A DNA stretch of 64,000 nt from an uncultured Tenacibaculum sp. (GTDB lineage Bacteria > Bacteroidota > Bacteroidia > Flavobacteriales > Flavobacteriaceae), in assembly GCA_947498055.1 (NCBI GenBank), contig CANMJA010000009.1, forward strand, positions 1 through 64,000. The letters are read 5' to 3'. Made by a program: the position numbers and the translations under genes. Below, in pieces: positions 17,145 to 25,864 of this stretch (the first letter of the stretch is position 1; each line of letters begins with the position of its first letter). The notes below the pieces were generated by a model. The model was given only the letters and a program-made list of their open reading frames with translations, was not told the DNA's origin and did not search any database.

Positions 17145-17152
17145 TATTTTTG
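17145..17152 (+). promoter_or_regulatory. Putative -7 box TATTTTTG for the transketolase subunit
   Basis: Perfect TAnnTTTG match 21 nt before the ATG at 17174. A TTG at 17150 that could open the frame earlier is part of this box. Confidence 0.45.
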
Positions 17153-17173
17153 GGCAGAATTTACAACACGACA

Positions 17174-18124
17174 ATGAAAAAATATACATTTACAGAAAAA
17201 AAAGACACCCGCTCTGGCTTTGGTGATGGTTTAACAGAATTAGGTAAAACAAATCCTAATGTAGTTGCTTTATGTGCTGATTTAACAGGTTCATTAAAAA
17301 TGAATGAATTTGAAAACAATCATCCAGAACGTTTTTTTCAAGTAGGAATCGCAGAAGCTAATATGATGGGGATTGCAGCTGGTTTAACTATAGGTGGTAA
17401 AATTCCATTTACAGGTACTTTTGCTAACTTTTCTACAGGTCGTGTATATGATCAAATTAGACAATCAATAGCTTACTCTGATAAAAATGTAAAAATTTGT
17501 GCTTCTCATGCTGGTTTAACTTTAGGAGAAGATGGAGCTACGCATCAAATTTTAGAAGATATTGGGTTAATGAAGATGTTACCTGGTATGACAGTTATTA
17601 ATACTTGCGACTATAATCAAACAAAAGAAGCAACCATAGCTATTGCAGATTATGAAGGACCTGTATACTTACGTTTTGGTAGACCAAAAGTTCCTGTGTT
17701 TATGCCAACTGGAAAATTTGAAATTGGAAAAGCTGTAAAATTAACAGAAGGAACCGATGTAACTATTGTTGCTACTGGTCATTTAGTTTGGGAGTCTTTA
17801 CAAGCTGCTGAGCAATTAGAAAAAGAAGGTATTAGTGCAGAAGTAATTAACATACATACTATTAAACCTTTAGATGAAGAGGCTATTTTAGCTTCTGTTG
17901 CTAAAACAAAATGTATTGTTACTGCTGAAGAACATAATAAATTTGGTGGTTTAGGAGAAAGTGTAGCTCGTTGTTTAGCTACAAACAATCCTACTCCTCA
18001 GGAGTTTGTTGCTGTAAACGATAGTTTTGGAGAATCTGCTACACCAGCAGAATTAATGAAAAAATATAAAATTAATGATGAAGCTGTAGTTGAAGCTGTA
18101 AAGAAAGTCATTAAAAGAAAATAA
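17174..18124 (+). CDS. Transketolase, C-terminal subunit (split enzyme)
   Basis: The pyrimidine-binding and C-terminal domains of a transketolase or DXS-like enzyme in 316 residues: SGFGDGLTELGK, the catalytic-Glu region RFFQVGIAEANMMGIAAGL, PFTGTFANFSTGR, HAGLTLGEDGATHQ and AEEHNKFGGLGESVA. Split transketolases are made of this half plus a thiamine-diphosphate-binding N-terminal half of about 280 residues. The N-half is not adjacent: upstream is maf, downstream a porin-like gene, and neither resembles it. It must be encoded elsewhere, or this subunit serves another complex. The promoter box at 17145 shows it is transcribed on its own. Confidence 0.88.
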   Translation: MKKYTFTEKKDTRSGFGDGLTELGKTNPNVVALCADLTGSLKMNEFENNHPERFFQVGIAEANMMGIAAGLTIGGKIPFTGTFANFSTGRVYDQIRQSIAYSDKNVKICASHAGLTLGEDGATHQILEDIGLMKMLPGMTVINTCDYNQTKEATIAIADYEGPVYLRFGRPKVPVFMPTGKFEIGKAVKLTEGTDVTIVATGHLVWESLQAAEQLEKEGISAEVINIHTIKPLDEEAILASVAKTKCIVTAEEHNKFGGLGESVARCLATNNPTPQEFVAVNDSFGESATPAELMKKYKINDEAVVEAVKKVIKRK

Positions 18125-18168
18125 ACTGACTATTAAAACGTTTTAATTTAAGTAAATATTAAAAAACC

Positions 18169-18813
18169 ATGAAAAAACTAATTTTATCTTTATGCTTGTT
18201 TTTGGCTGCTAGTCAATTAATACAAGCGCAATTAGACTTCGGAATTAAAGCTGGGGTTAATTACAACTCTGATTCGTTTCAAAATATTGACGATGTTGCC
18301 ACTGAAATACTTGAAGATCAAACAAAAAGTAAAACTGGTTTTCATGCAGGTATTTGGTTAAGAGCGAAATTACCAGTAATGGGATTATATATTCGTCCAG
18401 AATTAGTATACACTGCTTTAAAAAGTGAACTTACAGCAAACGATGGTTCTAACACAAAGGCTTCGTATGATTTTCAAAAAATTGACATCCCTGTTTTGTT
18501 AGGTAAAAAGATATTTAAGATTGCTTATATACATGCAGGTCCTTCTTTTCAATATATTTTAGATGGAGATTTAGATTTTGATACTGTTGGTACTATTGTT
18601 GATAATTTTGAAACTGAAGTAGATGGATTTACAGTCGGTTTAAATATAGGTGCTGGTATTGAATTAGGAAAAATAGGATTGGATGTTCGTTGGGATAGAA
18701 GTTTTTCTGATACTGAATCTGAAATAATATCTAGAGCAGCCGGAAGTTCTGCTACTACCAAATTCGATACAAGAGTTAACCAGATAATTATTGGATTATC
18801 TTATAGGTTCTAA
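18169..18813 (+). CDS. Outer-membrane beta-barrel protein (PorT-like family)
   Basis: A 214-residue exported protein with a signal peptide ending AQ (residues 1-21) and a barrel pattern starting LDFGIKAGVNYNS and ending in a C-terminal aromatic (IIIGLSYRF), as needed for outer-membrane insertion. Gly-rich alternating strands (FHAGIWLRAKLPVMGLYIRP, GLNIGAGIELGKIGLDVRW) fit the flavobacterial outer-membrane beta-barrel families. The specific role is unknown. It lies 44 nt after the transketolase subunit and ends at a strong terminator. Confidence 0.8.
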   Translation: MKKLILSLCLFLAASQLIQAQLDFGIKAGVNYNSDSFQNIDDVATEILEDQTKSKTGFHAGIWLRAKLPVMGLYIRPELVYTALKSELTANDGSNTKASYDFQKIDIPVLLGKKIFKIAYIHAGPSFQYILDGDLDFDTVGTIVDNFETEVDGFTVGLNIGAGIELGKIGLDVRWDRSFSDTESEIISRAAGSSATTKFDTRVNQIIIGLSYRF

Positions 18814-18837
18814 CAAATAGAAAATAATATTATAAAA

Positions 18838-18870
18838 AAACACGATGGTTTTAATTCATCGTGTTTTTTT
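18838..18870 (+). terminator. Rho-independent terminator after the barrel protein
   Basis: A 10-bp perfect stem (AAACACGATG, 18838-18847, with CATCGTGTTT, 18857-18866) is followed by a T-run. Confidence 0.9.
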
Positions 18871-18999
18871 ATATCTTAAAATTGAAAAACATTATAGATT
18901 TAACTATGAATAGTTCGGAAGCAAATTAGAATTTACTTTCTGCCATTCACATAGCGAGATCTTTTTGTTTTGTTTTGTTCTGCCTAGTGTTTTTTCTAC

Positions 19000-19599
19000 T
19001 CAATTTGCAATCACTTCATAAGGTTTCTCCGGAAATCCAAAAAGAACTGCTTTCTCTTTGTCTATTTCCTTAATCCCAATAAGCGTTCTTCTTTCTCCAT
19101 TATCGTAAATTGAAGCGAAATATGTTCCTTGCAGGTTTTCCAACAACAATTTTCGTCCTTCTTTTTTTTGTTTTTTATTGATTTCCTGAATAATTGGACT
19201 GTCTAAATACTTATTGAATACAAAAGGAATTTTTTCTCCATTCCATTCTGCTTTGAATTCTAGTTTTTGAATTTCAATATCCGTCAAATTTGTTTTAGTA
19301 GGCTCAATCCTTTCATAATCCGTTGTGAACTCAGTATGTTCAGTTATAGATTCTGTTTCACTAATAACAGTATGTGTTTTTCCCATTCTAAATATTCTTA
19401 TCCGATTCTTGTTTACGATTTCATATTTAGATTCAGAAATTTTTTCACTCCAATTAATAGCTTTTTTTGAAAGCTCACTTCGGTTTGTCTTTTCCAATTC
19501 AAAATGAAGAACTTTATCATTTGAAAATTCGATAAACTCAGGCGAACAATAGTCGTCACCAGTTTTAATCATTAACCAAGTTCCTTGGATATTTTCCAT
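19000..19599 (-). CDS. Cytoplasmic protein of unknown function
   Basis: A 199-residue protein without signal peptide or membrane segment. It seems to contain two related segments: NIQGTWLMIKTGDDY at the N-terminus and NLQGTYFASIYDNG near residue 155, each opening with N-(I/L)-QGT, which recalls lipocalin-like beta domains. The middle is polar and rich in Glu and Lys. It sits downstream of hisIE on the same strand (42 nt), but its bases are slightly richer in G+C than the his genes (about 32% in the stretch I counted), so it may be a recent arrival. No function can be assigned. Confidence 0.55.
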   Translation of the reverse strand: MENIQGTWLMIKTGDDYCSPEFIEFSNDKVLHFELEKTNRSELSKKAINWSEKISESKYEIVNKNRIRIFRMGKTHTVISETESITEHTEFTTDYERIEPTKTNLTDIEIQKLEFKAEWNGEKIPFVFNKYLDSPIIQEINKKQKKEGRKLLLENLQGTYFASIYDNGERRTLIGIKEIDKEKAVLFGFPEKPYEVIAN

Positions 19600-19641
19600 T
19601 TTTTAAAGGTTCTATGACATTCAGCACAACAAAAAGCTAGA

Positions 19642-20223
19642 TTAATTTCTTTCTTTTAATACAGCCTCAATATCTTTTAAAGTAAATCCTTTTGCTTTTA
19701 ATAAAATGATATAATGATACATTAAATCTGCTGCTTCATTCGTAAATAAATCATCGTTATTATCTTTAGCTTCAATAACTAATTCTACAGCTTCCTCTCC
19801 TACTTTCTGAGCAACTTTATTCATCCCTCTTTTATACAATTTATTAGTATAAGAAGTTTCTACATCCTTATCTATTCTTTCATGAATAATATTTTCTAAT
19901 TGATATAAAAAACCTTTAGATGTTTCTTCTGCAAAACAAGAAGTAGTTCCTTTATGACAAGTAGGTCCTTTTGGATCGGCTTTTATTAAAATAGTATCGT
20001 TATCACAATCTATTTTAATATCTTTTACAAACAAGAAATTACCACTTTCCTCACCTTTAGTCCATAACCTGTTTTTACTTCTACTAAAAAAGGTTACTTT
20101 TTGTTCTTTTTGTGTTTTTTCAAAGGCTTCTTTATTCATATATCCTAACATTAACACTTGTAATGTATTGTTATTTTGAATAATTACAGGAACTAATCCT
20201 CTGTCATCAAAGCTTATATTCAT
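19642..20223 (-). CDS. hisIE: Bifunctional phosphoribosyl-AMP cyclohydrolase / phosphoribosyl-ATP pyrophosphatase
   Basis: Catalyses steps 2 and 3 of histidine synthesis. The N-terminal HisI half shows VLMLGYMNKEAF, TFFSRSKNRLWTKGEESGN and the metal-binding DCDNDTILIKADPKGPTCH. The C-terminal HisE half shows SYTNKLYKRGMNKVAQKVGEE and NEAADLMYHYIILLK. Its start overlaps the upstream glycosyltransferase stop by 4 nt (ATGA). It is the last his gene of the operon. Confidence 0.96.
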   Translation of the reverse strand: MNISFDDRGLVPVIIQNNNTLQVLMLGYMNKEAFEKTQKEQKVTFFSRSKNRLWTKGEESGNFLFVKDIKIDCDNDTILIKADPKGPTCHKGTTSCFAEETSKGFLYQLENIIHERIDKDVETSYTNKLYKRGMNKVAQKVGEEAVELVIEAKDNNDDLFTNEAADLMYHYIILLKAKGFTLKDIEAVLKERN

Positions 20224-21104
20224 CTTGAAGTATTTTTATTTTTTTTAAATGAATAAGTAATAAAACCATATAACATGGTAATTAAAACCATTCTTTTATT
20301 AATTGCATTATTGTATATTTCTTTTACTCTTAAATTTGATAAAAATGCATTTTCTATATATTTTCTATTATATAATAATGATTTACTAAAACTTAATTTA
20401 AAATAGTTTAATTCATTATACTGAATCATTAACGATTGGTATCTCGTTTTCTTCTGGGTCGCATTAATATTTGTAAGACCTCCATCTAAATAATCTTTAA
20501 CTACTAAAGGTGTGTTTATACAAAGTGTTTTACAAATGGTAGAAACTCTATTATGTAGAATAGAATAAATTACATTTTCTCCTTTAATAACTGGAACTCT
20601 AAATTGTTTCAATTTAAAAGATTCGTAAACCATTCCTTTATCTCCCTTTATATTATCTATTCTCCTTATCTCGTAATTATCAGAAATTTCTTTTATAAAA
20701 CGATCTCCAATAATTTTCCCATCTTCATATTGACATAAATATTGAATAGCTCCTATATTATTTTCTTTAGATGTATTGTCCCAAGCTTCTATAACCACAC
20801 TTAAGGCATTTGGTAAAAAATAATCATCAGAATCTATTTCTAGAAAAAGCTCTGTTTCTACTTCATCTATTGCTCTATTATACGCTACATTTTTTCCAGA
20901 ATTTTCTTGATAAATATAACGGATCTTAAAATTACCTTTTTCATTCCATTCATCAATTAATGCCTTTGTTTCATCTGTAGAACCATCATCAATAATTAAA
21001 ACTTCAAATAATTTATATTCTTGAATCTTTAACGATTCAAATAATATAGGCAAATAATTAACCCTATTATAGGTTGGTATAAATACTGTAATTCTATTTT
21101 TCAT
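20220..21104 (-). CDS. Glycosyltransferase family 2 protein
   Basis: A 294-residue GT-A enzyme. VFIPTYNRVNYLPILFESL and VLIIDDGSTDET form the nucleotide-sugar site, and LEIDSDDYFLP is the metal-binding DxD region. The C-terminal part is basic and aromatic without clear membrane helices. Such proteins usually transfer sugars to surface polysaccharide or lipids. The place is odd: it lies between cREC (107 nt) and hisIE (4-nt overlap) inside the histidine operon, so it is probably co-transcribed with genes that have nothing to do with glycans. The acceptor is unknown. Confidence 0.85.
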   Translation of the reverse strand: MKNRITVFIPTYNRVNYLPILFESLKIQEYKLFEVLIIDDGSTDETKALIDEWNEKGNFKIRYIYQENSGKNVAYNRAIDEVETELFLEIDSDDYFLPNALSVVIEAWDNTSKENNIGAIQYLCQYEDGKIIGDRFIKEISDNYEIRRIDNIKGDKGMVYESFKLKQFRVPVIKGENVIYSILHNRVSTICKTLCINTPLVVKDYLDGGLTNINATQKKTRYQSLMIQYNELNYFKLSFSKSLLYNRKYIENAFLSNLRVKEIYNNAINKRMVLITMLYGFITYSFKKNKNTSR

Positions 21105-21211
21105 ATAATGGTTATCTTACAGAAATCATTTGTGTTGTTTTAATTTGAACAAAAGTATTTATAAATACTGAACTGTTCTTGATCTTTTAAAAGTAATTAT
21201 AAGAATATTCA

Positions 21212-21553
21212 CTATTGTTCTCTTTTATTTAAAAACGCGATATAATTATTTAACAACCCTCTTATTTGTTCAGCAGCTACTGGGTTTGCTGAATGTACTT
21301 TAAACTGTAAATTTCTTATATCTAAACCCGATTCATACACTAACCATTTTGCTGCTGCATATCCGTCTAGAGCAATCTCTCCTTTATCATTCAACCCTAA
21401 ATCATTATCAAAACTAATAAAATTTGGTAGTCCATTCATCTTTATGTAAGAGACAAAATCATGATAATTTCTAACAATGTCGAACTCTTTTTCAACAGAT
21501 GCATCGTATACCATTTCAATAGTTCGTATATCATCTAGAAATAGCTTTTTCAT
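21212..21553 (-). CDS. Cyclic-phosphate-processing receiver-domain (cREC-type) protein
   Basis: A stand-alone 113-residue receiver-like fold. The acidic pocket is KLFLDDIR (D7, D8), ISFDNDLG (D49, D51) follows, and [18 protein letters not shown] holds H87 and S88. This DDxR / DxDLG / HS-N pattern is what I know as the cREC family, which was predicted computationally to process cyclic phosphates in RNA repair contexts; I know of no biochemical proof. The start overlaps the hisF stop by 4 nt (ATGA), so it is translationally coupled to a histidine enzyme. Other RNA-repair-like genes lie further up the same operon (26915-28129). Confidence 0.75.
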   Translation of the reverse strand: MKKLFLDDIRTIEMVYDASVEKEFDIVRNYHDFVSYIKMNGLPNFISFDNDLGLNDKGEIALDGYAAAKWLVYESGLDIRNLQFKVHSANPVAAEQIRGLLNNYIAFLNKREQ

Positions 21554-22305
21554 AAACGCACTGGAATATTATTTTTCTGTAACTCCTTTTTTAAATCTGG
21601 TATCGGAATTTCTCCAAAATGAAAAACACTTGCAGCTAAAGCAGCATCTGATTTTCCTTCCACAAAAGTATCTATAAAATGCTGTACGGTTCCTGCTCCG
21701 CCAGAAGCTATAATTGGAATATTTAATTCGGTAGATAATTTAGCCAAAGCTTCATTTGCAAAACCTGCTTTTGTTCCATCATTATTCATAGAAGTAAACA
21801 AAATTTCTCCTGCTCCTCTTTTTTCAACTTCTTTTGCCCAATCAAATAAATTTAATTCGGTAGGAATAGTGCCTCCTGCTAAATGTACAATCCATTCACC
21901 ATCTATCTTTTTTGCATCAATAGCAACCACTACGCATTGGCTTCCGAATTTTTGCGATAATTCATTTACCAGTTCAGGTCTTTTTACTGCGGAAGAATTA
22001 ATAGATATTTTATCTGCTCCACATTTTAATAAAGCATCTACATGTTCTACAGAAGAAATTCCACCTCCAACAGTAAACGGAATGTTTACTTGCTCTGCTA
22101 CTTTTAAAACCATATCTAAAGTAGTTCCTCTATTTTCTAAAGTTGCTGCAATATCTAAAAACACTAATTCATCGGCTCCTAATTCCGCATATTGTTTTGC
22201 TAAAACCACAGGATCTCCAGCATCTATTAAATTAACGAAATTCACTCCTTTTACAGTTCGTCCGTTTTTTATATCTAAACAAGGTATTATTCTTTTTGTT
22301 AACAT
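21550..22305 (-). CDS. hisF: Imidazole glycerol phosphate synthase, cyclase subunit HisF
   Basis: With HisH, converts PRFAR and ammonia to imidazole glycerol phosphate and AICAR. A 251-residue (beta-alpha)8 barrel with the catalytic Asp in [19 protein letters not shown], a phosphate-binding VGGGISS, the second catalytic Asp in [11 protein letters not shown], and IASGGAG at the C-terminal phosphate site. It overlaps the cREC gene by 4 nt; a 102-nt heptad-repeat spacer separates it from hisA. Confidence 0.97.
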   Translation of the reverse strand: MLTKRIIPCLDIKNGRTVKGVNFVNLIDAGDPVVLAKQYAELGADELVFLDIAATLENRGTTLDMVLKVAEQVNIPFTVGGGISSVEHVDALLKCGADKISINSSAVKRPELVNELSQKFGSQCVVVAIDAKKIDGEWIVHLAGGTIPTELNLFDWAKEVEKRGAGEILFTSMNNDGTKAGFANEALAKLSTELNIPIIASGGAGTVQHFIDTFVEGKSDAALAASVFHFGEIPIPDLKKELQKNNIPVRL

Positions 22306-22311
22306 TTTCTA

Positions 22312-22407
22312 AAGTTAAATTTTTGATATCAAATAGTAGAAGTTATTAAAACACTAAATATTTATTTTTTAACTTTTAATATCTAATATTTACCTTCTAA
22401 AATTATA
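22312..22407. repeat. Heptad-phased hairpin spacer, hisA-hisF
   Basis: The 96-bp gap holds degenerate 7-bp units. Read on the minus strand the 3' part runs TTAGAAG, GTAAATA, TTAGATA, TTAAAAG, TTAAAAA; related units of opposite orientation (AAGTTATT, TAGTAGA) lie on the other side, so the RNA could fold back. The same heptamers recur in three other his spacers. Confidence 0.55.
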
Positions 22408-23172
22408 CTATTTATTTATTATAAAATTCTCTAATTGTTTTAAACTGATTTTATTTTCATAAATCGCTTTTCCTATAATAACTCCTTCACAACCTAATTC
22501 TGCTAGTTTTGGTAGTTCTTCAAAAGTAGAAATTCCTCCAGATGCAATAAGCTTTATTCTCGAATCCGCTCGAATACCGCTCGATTGCGTTTGAACTGAC
22601 AAAATTTCTTCATAAATTTTAAAACTCGGTCCTTGTAACATTCCGTCTTTAGAAATATCTGTACAAATTACATATTGAATTCCTTTAGATTGGTAATCGT
22701 TTATAAACGGAATTAATTGCAAACTACTTTCTTCTTGCCATCCGTTGGTTGCTATTTTTCCTCCTTTTGTATCTGGATAAAAATCGGCTCCTAAAATAAT
22801 TTTTTCTGCTCCGAACTTTGCTATCCAACTTTCAAAAACAGTGGCATTTTTAACAGCGATACTTCCACCTGTTATTTGGTTTGCTCCTGAATTAAAGGCT
22901 ATTTCTAAATCTTGATCTGATTTTAATCCGCCTCCAAAATCAATTTTTAAATTCGTTTTAGATGCTATTCGCTCTAATACTTTATAATTGATAATTTTAC
23001 TTGCTTTCGCTCCATCTAAATCTACCACATGTAAATATTCAATACCAGCATCTTCAAATTCTTTGGCTACTTCTAACGGATTTTCGTTATATATTTTCTT
23101 GGTGTTATAATCGCCTTTGGTTAAACGAACACATTTTCCTTCTATAATATCTATGGCAGGTATGATTCTCAT
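22408..23172 (-). CDS. hisA: Phosphoribosylformimino-5-aminoimidazole carboxamide ribotide isomerase HisA
   Basis: Isomerises ProFAR to PRFAR, the step before HisF/HisH. A 254-residue barrel beginning [20 protein letters not shown], with [22 protein letters not shown] (second catalytic Asp) and [12 protein letters not shown]. It lies between the four-helix-bundle gene (75 nt) and hisF (102 nt), with degenerate heptad hairpins in both gaps. Confidence 0.97.
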   Translation of the reverse strand: MRIIPAIDIIEGKCVRLTKGDYNTKKIYNENPLEVAKEFEDAGIEYLHVVDLDGAKASKIINYKVLERIASKTNLKIDFGGGLKSDQDLEIAFNSGANQITGGSIAVKNATVFESWIAKFGAEKIILGADFYPDTKGGKIATNGWQEESSLQLIPFINDYQSKGIQYVICTDISKDGMLQGPSFKIYEEILSVQTQSSGIRADSRIKLIASGGISTFEELPKLAELGCEGVIIGKAIYENKISLKQLENFIINK

Positions 23173-23247
23173 TTTTATAATATTAAATTTTAGAAGTTTG
23201 ATATTAAAAGTTTTATTTTTTACTTCTAAATTATTATGGTCTAACTT
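23173..23247. repeat. Heptad-phased hairpin spacer, four-helix gene-hisA
   Basis: This 75-bp gap reads TTAGAAG, TTTGATA, TTAAAAG on the plus strand, then TTAAAAG and TTAGACC units on the minus strand (reaching slightly into the four-helix gene's 3' end), so it can form an imperfect hairpin. Same heptamer family as the neighbouring his spacers. Confidence 0.55.
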
Positions 23248-23610
23248 TTAATACTTCTTATTTTGATTTCTTTTAGCTGTATTTATGGATGCTACTATTA
23301 TTGCTAATAATTCCGATCCTTCTTTTTTCAATCTTAAAATTTCTTCTTTATGCTCTGGAATGACTTCTTCAAAAATCTCTAACCAATAAACACTTTCATC
23401 TGCCTCTTCCTCTACTATCTTTAATTTATTTATAAAATCAGCAGTAGATTTTGCTCTTTGCGATGCTCTATAATTAGCCCCTACTGAGCTAGAACTTCGT
23501 ATTAACTGATTTACAAAAGCATTGTATTCTCTCGATTTTGGAACTTTAAAACAAAACTTCCAGCATTCTAAAGCGAAATTTTTTGTTCTATTAATAATTT
23601 CATTTTTCAT
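23248..23610 (-). CDS. Four-helix-bundle protein (S23/IVS-type)
   Basis: A 120-residue helical protein of the family first seen in 23S rRNA intervening sequences: RTKNFALECWKFCFKVPKS, NQLIRSSSSVGANYRASQRA and FINKLKIVEEEADESVYWLE are the family blocks. These form pentameric bundles with a basic face, and their function is unknown. No rRNA is present here; the gene is simply inserted between hisH and hisA. I place the start at 23610 (MKNEI) because the other ATG at 23616 lies inside a 136-bp tandem duplication, which makes it likely to be accidental. The promoter is probably that of the operon. Confidence 0.8.
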   Translation of the reverse strand: MKNEIINRTKNFALECWKFCFKVPKSREYNAFVNQLIRSSSSVGANYRASQRAKSTADFINKLKIVEEEADESVYWLEIFEEVIPEHKEEILRLKKEGSELLAIIVASINTAKRNQNKKY

Positions 23611-23612
23611 AA

Positions 23613-23885
23613 CCATGTTTTTATATTAGATATACGAAGTTTGATATTAAAAGGTTTCTACTCCTTTTTAGTTTCTTATAAAATTATCTTACACTTATAA
23701 CACCTTATATCTTTTATTTCACTATACAAAACTAAATACTTCTAATATCCATGTTTTTATATTAGATATACGAAGTTAAATATTAAAAGTTTTCTACTCC
23801 TTTTTATTTTTTATAAAAATTATCTTACACTTATAACACCCTATATCTTTTATTTCATTACACAAAACTAAATACTTCTAATATC
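23613..23885. repeat. 136-bp tandem duplication in the hisH-four-helix gap
   Basis: The sequence from CCATGTTTTTATATTAGATA at 23613 starts again at 23749 with a period of 136 bp and about ten differences. Each copy contains heptad units (TTAGATA, TACGAAG, TTTGATA, TTAAAAG) and ends TACTTCTAATATC. The remaining bases to 23936 hold more such units. No gene is visible in this 320-bp stretch. Confidence 0.85.
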
Positions 23886-23936
23886 ATATATTTAACATCT
23901 AACATATTGATACTTCTAATATCGTATATCTAACTT

Positions 23937-24518
23937 TTATATATTCAAAAAATTCTTTAAAATCTGTTCACCTGCAACACCACTTTTTTCTGGGTGAAAC
24001 TGAGTTCCATAAAAATTATCTTTTTGTAAAGCTGTTGCATATGTTGTTTCATATGTTGTAGTAGCAATAGTTTCTTCACAGTTTTCTGCGTAAAAACTAT
24101 GTACCAAATACATAAACTCATCTTCCTTTACATTTTTGAATAAGGGTGATTTTAAATTATAAATGGTATTCCATCCCATTTGTGGCACTTTTACTTCGTT
24201 TGAAAAACGTTTAATATCTACATTAAAAATTCCTAATCCTTTTGTATTTCCTTCTTCCGAAGAATTACACATTAATTGCATTCCTAAACAAATACCTAAA
24301 ACTGGTTGTGTTAAAGTTGGAATGATGGTATCTAATCCGCTTTCTTTTAATTTTTGCATAGCAGAACTTGCTTCACCAACACCAGGAAAAATAACCTTAT
24401 CTGCATTTTTAATTTCATTTACGTCTTTGCTTAAAACAGCATCAAATCCCAATCGTTTAAACGCAAATTGAATACTTTTTATATTTCCTGCTCCGTAGTC
24501 TATTATTACTAATTTCAT
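23937..24518 (-). CDS. hisH: Imidazole glycerol phosphate synthase, glutaminase subunit HisH
   Basis: Provides ammonia from glutamine to HisF. A 193-residue class I amidotransferase: IDYGAGNIKSI, the nucleophile Cys in PVLGICLGMQLM, oxyanion region KVPQMGWN, and catalytic His/Glu in YGTQFHPEKSG. It is separated from hisB by 74 bp of heptad hairpin and from the next his gene by the 320-bp duplicated stretch and the four-helix gene. Confidence 0.97.
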   Translation of the reverse strand: MKLVIIDYGAGNIKSIQFAFKRLGFDAVLSKDVNEIKNADKVIFPGVGEASSAMQKLKESGLDTIIPTLTQPVLGICLGMQLMCNSSEEGNTKGLGIFNVDIKRFSNEVKVPQMGWNTIYNLKSPLFKNVKEDEFMYLVHSFYAENCEETIATTTYETTYATALQKDNFYGTQFHPEKSGVAGEQILKNFLNI

Positions 24519-24592
24519 TCTACTAAATATTAAATTTAAGATATTAGATATTAAAAGTTTATACTTCTTATATCTAATATGTAACTTCTAAC
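24519..24592. repeat. Heptad-phased hairpin spacer, hisB-hisH
   Basis: The clearest of the set. TTAGATATTAAAAG (24546-24559) can pair with CTTCTTATATCTAA (24566-24579), giving an imperfect 14-bp stem. Units on both arms step by seven bases (TAAGATA, TTAGATA, TTAAAAG; in reverse TTAGAAG, TTACATA, TTAGATA, TAAGAAG). Confidence 0.6.
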
Positions 24593-25732
24593 TTATAAAA
24601 CCCCTTTTGTTGATGGTAAAAACATTTTATTCGCATCGCGTTTTACTGCCATTTTCATTGCTTTTGCAAATGCTTTAAAAATTCCTTCAATTTTGTGATG
24701 TTCATTTACACCTTCTGCTTTTACATTTAAATTACATTTTGCCCCATCTGTAAACGATTTAAATAAATGGAAAAACATTTCTGTAGGCATGTCTCCTATT
24801 TTTTCACGCTTAAAATCTGCATCCCATTCTAACCAATTTCTACCACCGAAATCAACTGCTACTTGTGCTAAACAATCATCCATAGGTAAACAGAATCCGT
24901 AACGCTCAATACCTAGTTTATTACCTAATGCTTTATTGAATAATTCTCCTAAAGCAATCATGGTATCTTCAATAGTATGGTGCTCATCTACTTCTAAATC
25001 TCCATTTACTTTAATTGTTAAATCCATTGCGCCATGGCGCCCAATTTGATCTAACATATGATCAAAAAATGACAAACCTGTACTAATATCGTTTTTACCA
25101 GAACCATCTAAATTTAATTTGATATAAATTTGAGTTTCATTAGTATTACGAGTAATTTCTTGTACGCGATCTTCTAGTTTTAAAAACGCATATATTTTTT
25201 CCCAATCGGTACTTGTAAGTGCAATACAATCGAAAATTTCTTGCTTAGAACTCTCTATTTCCTCTGCTCCTAGTTCTGGATTTTCAGATAAATAAATTCC
25301 TTTTGCTCCTAAATTCTTTGCCAATTCCATATCTGTAATACGATCTCCTAATACAAAAGAATTTTCTAAATCATATTCCTCAGAAAAATACTTTGTTAAT
25401 AAACCTGTTCTTGGTTTACGTGTAGGTGCATTTTCATGCGGAAAAGTTTTATCGATATGAACTTCCGAAAAAACAACACCTTCTTTCTCAAAAGCACTCA
25501 TTACCTTGTTTTGAGCTGGCCAGAAAGTATCTTCAGGAAAAGAATCCGTTCCTAATCCGTCTTGATTGGTTACCATTACCAATTCATAATCCAATTCTGT
25601 AGCTATTTTAGCCATGTATTGAAATACCTTCGGATAAAACTCTAACTTTTCTAAACTATCTAATTGATAATCTACTGGTGGCTCTAAAACTAATGTTCCG
25701 TCTCTGTCTATAAATAATACTTTTTTACTCAT
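24593..25732 (-). CDS. hisB: Bifunctional histidinol-phosphatase / imidazoleglycerol-phosphate dehydratase HisB
   Basis: The N-terminal HAD phosphatase (about 1-165; [40 protein letters not shown]) dephosphorylates histidinol phosphate. The C-terminal dehydratase (about 188-379; [46 protein letters not shown]) acts on imidazole glycerol phosphate. This fusion is typical of Enterobacteria and many Bacteroidota. Length 379 is normal. Confidence 0.97.
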   Translation of the reverse strand: MSKKVLFIDRDGTLVLEPPVDYQLDSLEKLEFYPKVFQYMAKIATELDYELVMVTNQDGLGTDSFPEDTFWPAQNKVMSAFEKEGVVFSEVHIDKTFPHENAPTRKPRTGLLTKYFSEEYDLENSFVLGDRITDMELAKNLGAKGIYLSENPELGAEEIESSKQEIFDCIALTSTDWEKIYAFLKLEDRVQEITRNTNETQIYIKLNLDGSGKNDISTGLSFFDHMLDQIGRHGAMDLTIKVNGDLEVDEHHTIEDTMIALGELFNKALGNKLGIERYGFCLPMDDCLAQVAVDFGGRNWLEWDADFKREKIGDMPTEMFFHLFKSFTDGAKCNLNVKAEGVNEHHKIEGIFKAFAKAMKMAVKRDANKMFLPSTKGVL

Positions 25733-25740
25733 GATTTATT

Positions 25741-25828
25741 TAGTATTGAGTAGTTAGTATAGAGTATTAAGTAATTATAAACTCGTACTAAAACTACTTT
25801 GTACTAAGTACTATGTACTTAATACTAT
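25741..25828. repeat. Heptad-phased hairpin spacer, hisC-hisB (AGTA type)
   Basis: One arm (25741-25772) steps TAGTATT, GAGTAGT, TAGTATA, GAGTATT. The other arm (25786-25828), read in reverse complement, steps TAGTATT, AAGTACA, TAGTACT, TAGTACA, AAGTAGT. The two arms form a long imperfect inverted repeat. GAGTAGT is also the unit of the microsatellite at 1-84. Confidence 0.65.
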
Positions 25829-25864
25829 TTTTTTTATCTATTATTTTAACTCATTATTAAATTG

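Noticed and set aside
18900..19640. Integron-type gene cassette around the gene at 19000-19599
   Set aside because: The flanks loosely recall recombination sites (GCACAAC, GCCTAG), but I see no paired inverse core sites and no neighbouring cassettes or integrase.
23248..23610. Intervening-sequence protein taken as a sign of a 23S rRNA gene
   Set aside because: Both neighbours are histidine genes and no rRNA sequence is present; the family is common as a free-standing gene.
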